Position numbers and translations under genes: made by a program
Shown here: positions 24,414 through 33,392 of the stretch, piece by piece
How positions within the stretch are numbered: position 1 is the stretch's first letter
Layout of the letters: each line of letters opens with the position of its first letter
Notes under the pieces: generated by a model
What the model was told of the DNA's origin: nothing
Seen by the model: only the letters and a program-made list of their open reading frames with translations
Databases searched by the model: none
IMG/VR virus record: IMGVR_UViG_3300034374_009302
Span: 1 to 55,794 of that record
Source of the DNA: a virus
Direction: 5' to 3' (one strand)
Length of the DNA stretch: 55,794 bases

Positions 24414-25358
24414 TTATAAACTAACTAACATATCCAACAGTTCCTGTTGTGGGAACATATCGAACTTATCTTTCCTTACATTGGTGTGGGAGAATAATCC
24501 TTTTATATCTCCTCTTCTAGCAGATTCAGAATAATCAAATGCTTTAGCACCAACGTTACTTACCCATTTAGGTAAACCTTCACAGATGTCGATACCGTCT
24601 CTTTCTGCAATATATAATATGTTTTCTTTCAACGCAAATAGTGATTCATCCGAATACCTGTGCCAATATTGGTGACCTCTAAACGGTTCTTTTAGTTTTA
24701 CAATTTGAGATTCTGTAGCCTCAACACCAACATAGTTGTAATACTTACCTTTAGTTTTATCTATCCAAACGTTTTTCTTATTTACCTTATCCCATTTATA
24801 ATAACCACCTTCGGTTAAATATCCAAAGTTACAGACCTCAATACCTACAGAGTTTCTATGCATATAACTGTTACCAGTACCCAAATGCCAACCGTAATTA
24901 CCGTCAGGGAATGCTTGAACAATCTCACCATCATATTTGTCGTTATTACCTTTAATTGATTGACCACCAATAACAAACTCTGTGGCAATATTACCACGTT
25001 TATCTCTACCCCAATCTCTTATCACATTATATGGGTTTTCCCAACCTGCGGTGTGGTGAATAAAAAGGTATTCAGGTTTTCCATTCATTCTAAAATACTC
25101 ATCACTCGGCAAATAGTCCTGTCGAATAATCATACCACCTGGTGTTGTTAATAATGCTTCGGTATTGTCTGTGCTAATAATACCCATAGCATTTAATGTT
25201 TTAGGTCCAACAATACCGTCAGGCGTTAAACCATTTTTCCTTTGCCAATTCTTCACTTCCATTTCAGTCATCGGACCAAAATCACCATCAGTAACGATAC
25301 CCAAAAATTCTTGGAGTAGTTTGACTTCATCACCTTTGGAACCTAATTTTAATATCAT
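24414..25358 (-). CDS. N-acetylmuramoyl-L-alanine amidase endolysin
   Basis: The 314-residue protein has an N-terminal peptidoglycan-binding domain (1-60; GSKGDEVKLLQEFL, DGIVGPKTLNAMG) and an Amidase_2 domain (about 95-265) with FIHHTAGW (His101/102), YGWHLGTGN and VGIEVCNFG. It cleaves the amide bond between N-acetylmuramic acid and the peptide stem at lysis. There is no signal peptide, so it needs a holin; the membrane protein at 39391-40071 is one candidate. Confidence 0.9.
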   Translation of the reverse strand: MILKLGSKGDEVKLLQEFLGIVTDGDFGPMTEMEVKNWQRKNGLTPDGIVGPKTLNAMGIISTDNTEALLTTPGGMIIRQDYLPSDEYFRMNGKPEYLFIHHTAGWENPYNVIRDWGRDKRGNIATEFVIGGQSIKGNNDKYDGEIVQAFPDGNYGWHLGTGNSYMHRNSVGIEVCNFGYLTEGGYYKWDKVNKKNVWIDKTKGKYYNYVGVEATESQIVKLKEPFRGHQYWHRYSDESLFALKENILYIAERDGIDICEGLPKWVSNVGAKAFDYSESARRGDIKGLFSHTNVRKDKFDMFPQQELLDMLVSL

Positions 25359-25385
25359 TTTGTTTTACGTTTGAAGTATTTATTG

Positions 25386-25393
25386 AATAAATA
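25386..25393 (-). promoter_or_regulatory. Phage TATTTATT motif before the endolysin
   Basis: GAATATTTATTCAATAAATA lies 27 bases before the ATG at 25358. A motif before a lysis gene fits late expression. Confidence 0.5.
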
Positions 25394-25443
25394 TTCTTAC
25401 TAAATTATATAACATATTTCATTAAAAGATAGTCTTTTATCAG

Positions 25444-25932
25444 ATGGAGAGAGTTTTAGTATTGAACTCAGACTTTTCACCCTTGAATGTTACCTCACTT
25501 AGAAGAGGGTTCATTTTGGTAGAAAAAGGAAAAGCTGAGGTTTTAAAGAAGGGAAAAGATATCGTTACATCAATAGGTAACTTTGTTAGACCTATTGTGA
25601 TTAGATTATTGGACTACGTTAGGTTTAGACCTAAAAATATCGGCGTTACTCGTCGTAGAGTATTCAAAAGAGATAACTACAAATGTGTTTACTGTGGTAG
25701 TGGTAAAAACCTTACCATCGACCACGTTGTTCCCAAATCTAAAGGTGGTGACAACAGTTGGACCAACCTGGTAACTTCATGCAGTAGATGTAACTGTAAT
25801 AAGGGTGATAAGACTCCTGAGGAGGCTGGAATGAAAATGTCTCACAAACCATACACTCCGAATTTGTTCTCAAGAGTTTTGGATGATTCAGTGGAGGAAA
25901 TTTGGATTGATTTCAAAAAGTTATATTACTAA
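25444..25932 (+). CDS. HNH endonuclease
   Basis: The 162-residue protein has a complete HNH domain: RRRVFKRDNYKCVYCG (Cys81, Cys84), LTIDHVVPKSKGG (Asp93-His94), Asn108, then CSRCNCNKGDKTP (Cys113, Cys116, Asn117). The N-terminal MERVLVLNSDFSPLNVTSLR is typical of stand-alone bacterial HNH proteins. It could be a homing-type or repair nuclease. It sits alone between two minus-strand units. Confidence 0.9.
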   Translation: MERVLVLNSDFSPLNVTSLRRGFILVEKGKAEVLKKGKDIVTSIGNFVRPIVIRLLDYVRFRPKNIGVTRRRVFKRDNYKCVYCGSGKNLTIDHVVPKSKGGDNSWTNLVTSCSRCNCNKGDKTPEEAGMKMSHKPYTPNLFSRVLDDSVEEIWIDFKKLYY

Positions 25933-25934
25933 CA

Positions 25935-25960
25935 AAAAAAGGTGTCCAAATGGACACCTT
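25935..25960 (-). terminator. Terminator of the 31672-25997 minus-strand unit
   Basis: AAGGTGTCC-AAAT-GGACACCTT forms a 9-bp stem; the U-run is on the minus strand, so it serves the minus-strand unit. Confidence 0.8.
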
Positions 25961-25996
25961 CCTTAGATAAACCTAACCTCCTTTTCTTTTGTTGGT

Positions 25997-26584
25997 TTAT
26001 GAAACGATATTATCTCTAATATCCTTCATCTTCGCGTCCATTTTGGTGTTAATGTCACCCATCACTGGACTCAACATGTCAACAAACATGTCTTCTAATT
26101 CTTTCTCACTATTTGGGTCCTGAGCAAGTTTTGCAACTTTGCTTTTCATAAACTCAGGTAGATTGTCTAAATATTCAGTTGAAAAGTCTTCGTTGTAAAC
26201 CTCAGCCAATTTAGAGGCCAAGAAACGAGGTTCCGTAAATAATTTAGGAACATCTTCAATGTCAGTATCACCAACCGCTTTCTCAACAACTTTTTTCTCA
26301 AACTCACCAATGTTTAACTTACTCATCAAAAAATCTGTAAGTTTACTTTTTACGGTTTCCATAAATTGTGGTCCATCATCTTCAAACATTTGATTAAGAA
26401 CAACCAAAAGGTTTTCATTAACCAATTCAGTGTTGTAATTTTGTTTTCTTAAATACTTCACCTCAGAAACTATACCCGAAACATTTTCAGCAATCATCAA
26501 ACGAGTTTTAATAACCTTAGATTCGTTAAGTTTCTTTTCTGAAGTTTTTTTAATCTCAGTTATATGTCTTTTTAAATTTTTCAT
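25997..26584 (-). CDS. Helical protein, last gene of the internal-protein cluster
   Basis: The 195-residue protein starts MKNLKRHITEIKKTSEKKLN and has LNE|S at 20-22, a possible processing site. It is helical throughout, without Cys or recognised motif. It overlaps the upstream gene by one base (the A of ATG is the last base of that stop codon), so translation is coupled. Virion-internal location is inferred from the leader and the cluster. Confidence 0.6.
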   Translation of the reverse strand: MKNLKRHITEIKKTSEKKLNESKVIKTRLMIAENVSGIVSEVKYLRKQNYNTELVNENLLVVLNQMFEDDGPQFMETVKSKLTDFLMSKLNIGEFEKKVVEKAVGDTDIEDVPKLFTEPRFLASKLAEVYNEDFSTEYLDNLPEFMKSKVAKLAQDPNSEKELEDMFVDMLSPVMGDINTKMDAKMKDIRDNIVS

Positions 26585-27936
26585 TATTTAAATTTTTGAC
26601 CTGAAACTGTATTATCTGACCAATTTATTCTAAACTCAGGTGAGAAACTACTCATACGGTCTAAACGAAAATCGGTACCACTTTTTCTTAATTTACCTTC
26701 AACAAATTCAACATCACCAATTCCCCACTTACCACCGTGTTGGTCTCTACAACGGTCTAAATAAAGTGCGGTAGCTTTAAGGTTGTCAATATCAATAGCA
26801 TAATCATCAGTTGCTAATTCATAGAATGATTTAGTTGCAGTTTTACAAAATTCTTTAGTGACTTTTCCACTCTCAATAATATTATTTAAATTCTGTGAAA
26901 TTTCATCACCACTTCTTTTTTTCATTCTATACATAGGTAATGATGTAAAACCTAAACCTTCAAAGACTGTTGGATTTAATTTTACCAAATCAACCACTTC
27001 ATAACTGTTAATAGTTTCATCACCAGGGAAGGTTAACACATAATCTTCTCTCATTTTATTTTCAATGGCAGTTTTAACTCCCTGATATTTTGAATCTGAT
27101 AGAATATTTTTAATTCCTCCCCATCCTTCGACTGACGCCTTTTTCTGAATTTGGTCACCATTCAAACCTACTTCTTCTTCAGGTCTCTTTTCAGGTTCTG
27201 TAGATGATTGTTGACCTTGTTGCTGTCCTTGTTGCTGTCCTTGTTGTGGTTCTTGTTCTAACTCAACAGGTTTTTGACTTTTTCTCACATAAGCAGATTT
27301 AATCTTTTCTAATTGATTATCTGTCAAATCAGACGATACAATATCAAACTTTGAACTTCCAGGTGTATAGAAAATATAACCTCTATCAGCCCCTCTACTC
27401 TGTTCTTTAACAACCGCACGACTCTCAATCAATAAACTTTCTAATCCCAATCTAAACTTATTCTCCTGAATGGTGTCAAATTCTATATCAAAGAAATTAG
27501 GGTCATACTCAAAATAAAATGGATGTTTTTTCTTATCAACCAAATACCTGACCATATAATCCACAAATAAATCATCTCTATTGTTGTCATTCAATTGTCC
27601 ATTTGTTTCTAATGACAATAATATAGACGATATCGAGTTTAAAGCATCTTCTTCATCAAACCTAATCGGAGTCTCACTCTGTCCATTATAAAACTTAACA
27701 GTCTTCATAAGACCAGCTAATTTATCTCTTAAATCACCACCTTGATTATCATCTACGACGACGACATCATCACCCTGTTTATTATCTACAGGTGCATCAT
27801 TAGGACTTACACCTTGGTCTACACTTCCTTGTTCTGAGCTTCCTTGTTCTTCGCCACTAGTTTCAGTATCGACGACTGGTGGTCTAACGGGGTCAGGTCT
27901 TTCTTGTTCTAATAATACGGCTAATCCTTTTTTCAT
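26584..27936 (-). CDS. Virion-cluster protein with Gln/Gly repeat
   Basis: The 450-residue protein starts MKKGLAVLLEQERPDPVRPP (LLE|Q at 8-10). Two disordered segments are visible: an acidic Ser/Gly/Gln region (about 20-65) and a QQGQQQGQQQGQQ repeat near residue 235. Folded regions lie between and after, with LYLDRCRDQHGGKWG near residue 390. No family recognised. It lies within the five-gene cluster 25997-31672, probably virion-internal or baseplate-linked proteins. Confidence 0.65.
   Translation of the reverse strand: MKKGLAVLLEQERPDPVRPPVVDTETSGEEQGSSEQGSVDQGVSPNDAPVDNKQGDDVVVVDDNQGGDLRDKLAGLMKTVKFYNGQSETPIRFDEEDALNSISSILLSLETNGQLNDNNRDDLFVDYMVRYLVDKKKHPFYFEYDPNFFDIEFDTIQENKFRLGLESLLIESRAVVKEQSRGADRGYIFYTPGSSKFDIVSSDLTDNQLEKIKSAYVRKSQKPVELEQEPQQGQQQGQQQGQQSSTEPEKRPEEEVGLNGDQIQKKASVEGWGGIKNILSDSKYQGVKTAIENKMREDYVLTFPGDETINSYEVVDLVKLNPTVFEGLGFTSLPMYRMKKRSGDEISQNLNNIIESGKVTKEFCKTATKSFYELATDDYAIDIDNLKATALYLDRCRDQHGGKWGIGDVEFVEGKLRKSGTDFRLDRMSSFSPEFRINWSDNTVSGQKFK
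27196..27252 (-). repeat. Gln/Gly triplet repeat
   Basis: Three near-identical copies of CAGCAACAAGGA-type units encode QGQQQGQQQGQQ inside the 26584-27936 gene. It is a slippage-prone stretch. Confidence 0.7.
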
Positions 27937-27948
27937 TTTATTATTGAC

Positions 27949-29859
27949 TTATTTATAATCACTTAATTTTATTTTTTGTGTACCAATATCGACAACATAC
28001 TCATTGTTTTCAATGAATACTTTATAATCAACGGGTACTTGAACAGTGTTTCCACTACTATCTTTTTCTTCTCTGTAACTAGCAATAAGAATCTCTCCGT
28101 CCTTTTCCCAAATCGCATTCTTAACTAGTTCAGGTGCAGCTTCCTTAACGGCATCTACTGTTAATTCTAAAGTTCCTTCCTCATCAAAATCTATACCTTC
28201 TTCTTTCCCTTGACCTGTAATTGCATCCCAAGCACTACTTAGTCCAGAGGTCAAACCATTGGCAGCATCTTTTAAAAGTGTCCAAACATCGCCAACACCA
28301 TATCCTTTTGGGTTACCTGAAGCCCAAGCTAATAATTTTGATAATGCCGACTTTTCAAAGGTACCTACAATTGGAATTGCCCATTCAAATTCACCATCGG
28401 CAAATGTTTCTTTCAAATTTCTACCAGTTTTAACAATGAATTCTTCAATGAAACTTTCAAATTCTTCTTGAGATTCGGCTTCCGCATTTGGGTATGGAGC
28501 ATCTAAACCAAAAGAGGTGAATATTTTATTAATACCTAATTGAATATTTAATGACGACGCTAATGCTTGACCTGCATCGTAAATGACATTGGCCATAATA
28601 CTACCGTATTCCGCATATATTAAACTTACCATTGCATATGATAGAACTGCAGCTTTAGATGATGCTGAACTATTTCTTACGGCAATTTTATATAATTTAG
28701 AAAATTTAGCCCATTGACCTGTAATAAGATATTGTTTTAAATCTTCAGGCCAAACAACCTTAATCCATTTGGCACCTTTTTTCATATTAGAAGTTGTCGG
28801 TGTTGTACCTCCAATCCAATTTAACATTTGTTTTCTAAATGGAATAATATTTTTTATATTTTCACCTATTTCAACTCTTGGAATTATTTGTCCAAAAAAA
28901 CGTTTACCTAAATCATATATGTTAGAAGCAAAATTCGATGGGTCCTCTCTTCTTATTTCTCTAAAAATCTTAAAGGTGTCTTTATCAGAATTTTGAATAA
29001 CATTTTTTAATCTACTATCAATATCTAACTCCATTAAAGCTTTGGCAGCACCCTTATTTGCTTGCATCTCAAGTAGATTCAATTCTCTACTAATCGCTAC
29101 AGAATATGCATCTATTAATTCTTGAGCCTTTACAGGGTCAGTAATAGTATCCATATCGTTAGCAAATTGTTCACTTAATGCAATCATTCTTGCCTTTATT
29201 TTTTCAGTATCTTTAAATAAAGCCCTATAAAAATCACCAAACCATGTTTTACCACCTTTTGCGTTCGCGGCTTTGGCTAATTTTGAAATATTTAATTTTA
29301 TATAATCAGCGGAGTCTGCTAAATCACCCAATGACGTTTTTCTAAAAAATCTTCTTAGTGAGTCTTCAACAAACTTAGGTAGTGGGAGGTCAGAACCGCC
29401 TTGCATGAATTCTATAAATTCATCTGCAGTATTATACTCATCCACAATTCTGGCTAAATCCGAAACATCTGTTCCCGCAAGAATTTCAGCAATACTTTCC
29501 ATTAAAACTGCATCTATTTCAGGAACACCCTTACCTGCTAACTCTCTAAATACATATTTTAATGTTTCATCACTAAACTCATCTAAATTTGCAACAAATG
29601 AATCTAAACTATCAATATTTTTTAATTCCTTCTTAATAATGGAGTTAGGAGATTTTTTACCCGCAATGAATACATCATCAAACACTTTAGGGTCAATTGT
29701 TTGATATAATTTATTAGACTTAAATTTTCCAAATAATGACGTTAAAATATCATCTACAGCACCAGTTGATGCTTCACTAATAACATCCTTATTATAAGGT
29801 GTTACTTGAAATCCCATCAATTCTTTAATTCTAATATTTTCTTTTAATAGAGCGTCCAT
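27949..29859 (-). CDS. Large probable internal virion protein
   Basis: The 636-residue protein starts MDALLKENIRIKELMGFQVT, a helical leader that ends near VISE|A (about 26-29). Most of the body is helical. One stretch near 400-430 (AAVLSYAMVSLIYAEYGSIM) is hydrophobic enough to enter a membrane. The C-terminal 60 residues look like a small beta domain. The leader is close to that of the 31394-31672 protein (ELLKEDISRIKEIMGLDEEL). Cleavage and ejection with DNA are inferred. Confidence 0.65.
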   Translation of the reverse strand: MDALLKENIRIKELMGFQVTPYNKDVISEASTGAVDDILTSLFGKFKSNKLYQTIDPKVFDDVFIAGKKSPNSIIKKELKNIDSLDSFVANLDEFSDETLKYVFRELAGKGVPEIDAVLMESIAEILAGTDVSDLARIVDEYNTADEFIEFMQGGSDLPLPKFVEDSLRRFFRKTSLGDLADSADYIKLNISKLAKAANAKGGKTWFGDFYRALFKDTEKIKARMIALSEQFANDMDTITDPVKAQELIDAYSVAISRELNLLEMQANKGAAKALMELDIDSRLKNVIQNSDKDTFKIFREIRREDPSNFASNIYDLGKRFFGQIIPRVEIGENIKNIIPFRKQMLNWIGGTTPTTSNMKKGAKWIKVVWPEDLKQYLITGQWAKFSKLYKIAVRNSSASSKAAVLSYAMVSLIYAEYGSIMANVIYDAGQALASSLNIQLGINKIFTSFGLDAPYPNAEAESQEEFESFIEEFIVKTGRNLKETFADGEFEWAIPIVGTFEKSALSKLLAWASGNPKGYGVGDVWTLLKDAANGLTSGLSSAWDAITGQGKEEGIDFDEEGTLELTVDAVKEAAPELVKNAIWEKDGEILIASYREEKDSSGNTVQVPVDYKVFIENNEYVVDIGTQKIKLSDYK

Positions 29860-29870
29860 GTCTTTTAATT

Positions 29871-29878
29871 TATAAATA
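29871..29878 (-). promoter_or_regulatory. Phage TATTTATA motif before the 27949-29859 gene
   Basis: ATATTTATAAATTAAAAG lies 11 bases before the ATG. Confidence 0.5.
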
Positions 29879-29897
29879 TGTCTTATTTTTAATTATA

Positions 29898-31400
29898 CTA
29901 ATTTGAATTTAACTCATCCTCTATGTCTTTAAACATATCATCTTGTGAGAAATCATCAAATGTTGGTGTTGGTAAATTGTCATATGCCTTTATCGAATCT
30001 GACTTAGCTCGTACCAATAAGTGAAAGGCCGGTCTATGTTTTATTGAATCACCCACCATACCACTAAATGTTTTTGATGCTTTTTGAACTATTTTTTTAC
30101 CCTCTCTTGTGTTTGTATCAATACCGGAAGATAAACTATCAATTACTGTTTTCATATCATCAGGGTTATCAATTCCATTAGAGACAAACTCCTGAGCAGT
30201 TTCATATCCGTAATTATCAACTATACTTTGAACTAATAAATTCATTCTTTTATATTGCTCTTGACTAAAAGTGGTTGTATTAAAAATCTTCCAAATAACA
30301 ATCGTTAACGCCGTACCACCTTGCATACCAAGCTCTTTCCACCAGTCACGGTCCTTAAATGCCAATTTCTTTAAGAATTTCTGGCTTTTTGTGGTTTGTT
30401 TAACTATTTGTTGAATATCTTTAGCTATTAATTCTGGATTTTGTTTTATTACTCTCGAAAATGCATATTGTAAAGCTTCACCATTTGGTTCATTCTTTAA
30501 ACTATCATAAAATCTAGCCATATCGTCCGCATTCTTTATACCTGCTTTACTAACTCTTTCTGATAATTCTGCTGCCATCTCTTTAGTCAATTTACCCGCA
30601 AGACCCATAGACCTTAAAAGTCCCGGACTTAATACAGGTAAAAAAGAAAATACTATACTAAGATTGGCAGCAACAGGGTCACCTAAACTTCTTTCAGCAA
30701 TAGAGATTGGTATGTTTAGTGCTAATTCAAGACCAATTTCAAGTAATATTTTAAGAACTAAAGGTGTTGCAGTACCCGCAGTAAAAAACTCAACAGCAAT
30801 AATGATAAGGATACTACCAATTATTTGTATTGTAGTTCCCCATTCTTTAACTGTCTTTTCCCACCATGACATAAAATCTTCAGGATTTGGTGCTTCATAA
30901 AATGTACCATCCTTTGACCTATATCCGTTAAATACCCATTTATATTCTGTTTCTTTATTCAATAATATTGAGGTTCCATATTTCTTTCCTTTATCGGTGA
31001 AGCTTGAAACTGTCCCCAAGGGTAATAACCTATTTAAAACTTCTGCAGTTAAATCTTGGAAAAAGATATCATGGTTAGGATTTGCTTCTCTCCATTTCTG
31101 AATATATTCTACCGCATATGGGTAGTCAGAAGGAACTGCAATACTTTCTCTCATCTTTAGACTACCATTATCGGGAAAATAATTAGCGACAGGTCGTAGT
31201 GACCCATTATTAGGTGGTACCCCACCCGAAGGTTGATACTGTGTGATATACCCCGGTATTGGATATATATCCTCATCAGTAATTCCTTTATTTGGCTGTT
31301 CAGTTAAATTTTGAACTTTTACATTCTCACTAAGAGTTTTTGATAAATCATAACTCATTTTAAGTAAGATGTCCCTTAATATTTGTTCGTTTCTCACCAT
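29898..31400 (-). CDS. Probable internal virion protein with membrane segments
   Basis: The 500-residue protein has a helical leader with TLSE|N and NLTE|Q in its first 34 residues. Hydrophobic segments near 190-245 (IQIIGSILIIIAVEFFTAGT, then PLVLKILLEIGLELALNIPI) could insert into a membrane. The region around 345-375 (LTIVIWKIF) is also apolar. Such proteins are often packed in the head and ejected to help DNA cross the envelope; this is inference. It overlaps the upstream 92-residue gene by 7 bases. Confidence 0.65.
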   Translation of the reverse strand: MVRNEQILRDILLKMSYDLSKTLSENVKVQNLTEQPNKGITDEDIYPIPGYITQYQPSGGVPPNNGSLRPVANYFPDNGSLKMRESIAVPSDYPYAVEYIQKWREANPNHDIFFQDLTAEVLNRLLPLGTVSSFTDKGKKYGTSILLNKETEYKWVFNGYRSKDGTFYEAPNPEDFMSWWEKTVKEWGTTIQIIGSILIIIAVEFFTAGTATPLVLKILLEIGLELALNIPISIAERSLGDPVAANLSIVFSFLPVLSPGLLRSMGLAGKLTKEMAAELSERVSKAGIKNADDMARFYDSLKNEPNGEALQYAFSRVIKQNPELIAKDIQQIVKQTTKSQKFLKKLAFKDRDWWKELGMQGGTALTIVIWKIFNTTTFSQEQYKRMNLLVQSIVDNYGYETAQEFVSNGIDNPDDMKTVIDSLSSGIDTNTREGKKIVQKASKTFSGMVGDSIKHRPAFHLLVRAKSDSIKAYDNLPTPTFDDFSQDDMFKDIEDELNSN

Positions 31401-31672
31401 ACCGGATTAGCTTTATCTCTACTTATCCCTGTTTCCCACTTAGAGGTCGTATCTATTGGATTGGCCTTACCTCTTGTTAAACCAGTTGTCCATACATCCA
31501 TTGCAGGTCCTGAAGGTGCTGGTTCACCCTCACCTTCTTGTTCATCAATCTCACCCTCATTTACGTCTTCATCATCAGGATAACAGTCACAACTTTCATC
31601 GTAACCATCCAACTCCTCGTCAAGACCCATGATTTCTTTAATTCGTGAAATATCTTCTTTTAACAATTCCAT
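31394..31672 (-). CDS. Small acidic protein with duplicated WxTG(L/I)(T/S)RxKANP motif
   Basis: The 92-residue protein starts MELLKEDISRIKEIMGLDEE. After an acidic, Cys-containing middle (DESCDCYPDDEDVNEGEID) the C-terminus holds two copies of a 14-residue motif, WTTGLTRGKANPID and WETGISRDKANPVW. It is the first gene of the minus-strand cluster that ends at 25997. Function unknown. Confidence 0.65.
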   Translation of the reverse strand: MELLKEDISRIKEIMGLDEELDGYDESCDCYPDDEDVNEGEIDEQEGEGEPAPSGPAMDVWTTGLTRGKANPIDTTSKWETGISRDKANPVW

Positions 31673-31687
31673 AAGGAAACATTTCTC

Positions 31688-31695
31688 TATAAATA
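31688..31695 (-). promoter_or_regulatory. Phage TATTTATA motif before the internal-protein cluster
   Basis: ACTATTTATAGAG lies 15 bases before the ATG at 31672, back to back with a host-type promoter on the plus strand. Confidence 0.5.
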
Positions 31696-31696
31696 G

Positions 31697-31727
31697 TTTG
31701 TTAGTAAAGAAAATAAAACATATATTT
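31697..31727 (+). promoter_or_regulatory. Host-type promoter of the 31733 gene
   Basis: TTTG (31697-31700), 19 bases, then TATATTTG (31720-31727). The ATG at 31733 follows within 5 bases, so the mRNA is leaderless or starts at the second ATG (31742). Confidence 0.7.
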
Positions 31728-31732
31728 GTATT

Positions 31733-32104
31733 ATGAATGAAATGTATGAAATAGGATACCCCGTCTATGTAACTAGAAAAAACATTGTTGTCACAATTGA
31801 AGAATCTGAAATTGTGGAGGACACATTACTTTTTTATACTTCTGACGGATTATGTTACGCATATAATGAACTCATATTTTTAAAAGTACCCAATTATCAG
31901 GACCCAATACAAAATATGGTCAAGACTAGGTTAATGGAGTGCTTCACAAAAGAATCTTTACTATTAAAACAAATTGAAATTAAAAAACGTTTATCCGAAT
32001 ATGATAAAAGAAAAACTACTACCACTACTAATCTCACTTTTTTTGGTTGGTTGCGAAAAGTCCTATCCAACATACCCTTTATTGGACGGAGAATACGTAA
32101 TTGA
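31733..32104 (+). CDS. Small unknown protein overlapping a lipoprotein gene
   Basis: The 123-residue protein starts MNEMYEIGYPVYVTRKNIVV. Its first 90 residues look like a small beta-rich domain followed by a helix. The last 35 residues (from TTTTTNLTFFGWLRKVLSNI) are encoded by bases that also encode the signal peptide of the lipoprotein in another frame. The start may be the second ATG, given the promoter position. No family recognised. Confidence 0.6.
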   Translation: MNEMYEIGYPVYVTRKNIVVTIEESEIVEDTLLFYTSDGLCYAYNELIFLKVPNYQDPIQNMVKTRLMECFTKESLLLKQIEIKKRLSEYDKRKTTTTTNLTFFGWLRKVLSNIPFIGRRIRN

Positions 32105-32522
32105 TATCGTTGTTGCAAATTATGAATACCTAAATCAAAGGTATGACACCACATATTACGACGGTACATTCGTATTACCGAACCCAATAAGTCCACTGGA
32201 CTCTTTCGAGGTGGGCAAGACCAGATTTAAAATATCTTACAACAACCAAAGATTCTATTGGGATAAAGGAACTAATATCAATGGGTCACCTTGGGACTAC
32301 TCACCATATGCTGAAATGACTTTAGGAACCAACGTATATGGTCAATGGGAAAAATTTATATTGGATTTTTGGGATTTGAATGGTGAGAACATCCGAAGAC
32401 CTTTTATATTGATAGAACCACAGTCTACTGAACAATTTACATTAAGGATGACTCAATACCCTGATGTTGAAATGGGTTCGTCCGACGATATTAAGTTTGT
32501 GTTCTACAAAGTAGGTTTATAA
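32001..32522 (+). CDS. Lipoprotein, unknown
   Basis: With ATG at 32001 the protein has 173 residues and begins MIKEKLLPLLISLFLVGCEK, a lipoprotein signal with the lipobox LVGC. An earlier ATG at 31974 would spoil the signal. The mature part is beta-rich with many Tyr and Trp. It overlaps the upstream gene by 104 bases in a different frame. It is likely anchored to an outer-membrane leaflet and could modify the host surface. Confidence 0.7.
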   Translation: MIKEKLLPLLISLFLVGCEKSYPTYPLLDGEYVIDIVVANYEYLNQRYDTTYYDGTFVLPNPISPLDSFEVGKTRFKISYNNQRFYWDKGTNINGSPWDYSPYAEMTLGTNVYGQWEKFILDFWDLNGENIRRPFILIEPQSTEQFTLRMTQYPDVEMGSSDDIKFVFYKVGL

Positions 32523-32523
32523 A

Positions 32524-32554
32524 AAAAGGAGGGTTTCCCCTCCTTTTATTTTTT
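32524..32554. terminator. Bidirectional terminator
   Basis: AAAAGGAGGG-TTTC-CCCTCCTTTT, flanked by A and T runs, lies between convergent genes. Confidence 0.85.
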
Positions 32555-33001
32555 TAGTATCTCTTGAATTGTTTCAATATTCTTAATGAACTTCTCAGGA
32601 TTGTTTTTCGCCCACTCTTTAATCGATGGTGGAAGTTGTGATTTCTCCAATTCTTCCATCACCAACACTGATAACTCTTTGTCTTTATCTTTAACCTGTT
32701 CACTCATTACATCACCGAAGACATGATATAACTGTCTGTTCAATGATGGTACACTCGTCTTAAATGAAATTTCATATCCGTTCTCATTTGCCCATTTCGT
32801 TAAACTCTTTGGGTCTAAAAACTTATCTTTCTGAAAGGGGAATTTACTCTTAAGTCTCTCTGGAGATGTATAAATACCGAAAATCTTCATTGACGGACTA
32901 ACAATCAAGGTTATCTTTTGACTATCAAGACCGAACATTGTTGATTTTTTTAGGTATATTTTACCTAATAGCTTCGATATTAATTCTTTTATATTCTCCA
33001 T
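32546..33001 (-). CDS. Unknown protein
   Basis: With ATG at 33001 it has 151 residues and starts MENIKELISKLLGKIYLKKS. An ATG at 33019 would place the TATTTATT motif inside the gene, so the later start is preferred. It is a small alpha/beta protein with a helical, basic C-terminus. No motif recognised. Confidence 0.6.
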   Translation of the reverse strand: MENIKELISKLLGKIYLKKSTMFGLDSQKITLIVSPSMKIFGIYTSPERLKSKFPFQKDKFLDPKSLTKWANENGYEISFKTSVPSLNRQLYHVFGDVMSEQVKDKDKELSVLVMEELEKSQLPPSIKEWAKNNPEKFIKNIETIQEILKK

Positions 33002-33004
33002 ACC

Positions 33005-33012
33005 AATAAATA
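33005..33012 (-). promoter_or_regulatory. Phage TATTTATT motif before the 32546-33001 gene
   Basis: GATATTTATTGGT lies directly before the ATG at 33001. Confidence 0.4.
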
Positions 33013-33015
33013 TCA

Positions 33016-33315
33016 TCAACCCAACTCTGCGTCAGGTAAATTTCCCTTTACTATATAATATTCGTTCAAAAATGAGATGAGACTATCTTCGTCCATGTAT
33101 TCATCACCGTCTTCATCATCCCAATCCCATTCATCATCTTCCTCATCAAAGAAACCTTCAAATGTCTCCTCAACATATCCAAACTCCTCTAAAAACTCGT
33201 ATTCAATGATATCTTTTCTGACCATATCAAAGTCATCTTCCATCGTTCTGAACTCGACAGATAGAACGTTAGAATCTTTATTTATATAATGTGAAATTAT
33301 TTCTACTACTTCCAT
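33016..33315 (-). CDS. Small very acidic protein
   Basis: The 99-residue protein is strongly acidic (FFDEEDDEWDWDDEDGDEYM near 54-73), with a beta-like N-terminus. Acidic proteins of this size in phages sometimes mimic DNA to block host nucleases, but no specific similarity supports that here. It lies just upstream of the 32546-33001 gene on the same strand. Confidence 0.6.
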   Translation of the reverse strand: MEVVEIISHYINKDSNVLSVEFRTMEDDFDMVRKDIIEYEFLEEFGYVEETFEGFFDEEDDEWDWDDEDGDEYMDEDSLISFLNEYYIVKGNLPDAELG

Positions 33316-33392
33316 TTTAATTTTTGAATTAAATTCTTATTTTATTACAAATATCAAATTTTATCCCAAAAGATACACTTTAAACAAGATTT

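Noticed and set aside
33016-33315. DNA-mimic anti-restriction protein
   Set aside because: The protein is very acidic, but several unrelated acidic proteins occur here and no specific similarity to a known DNA mimic is visible.
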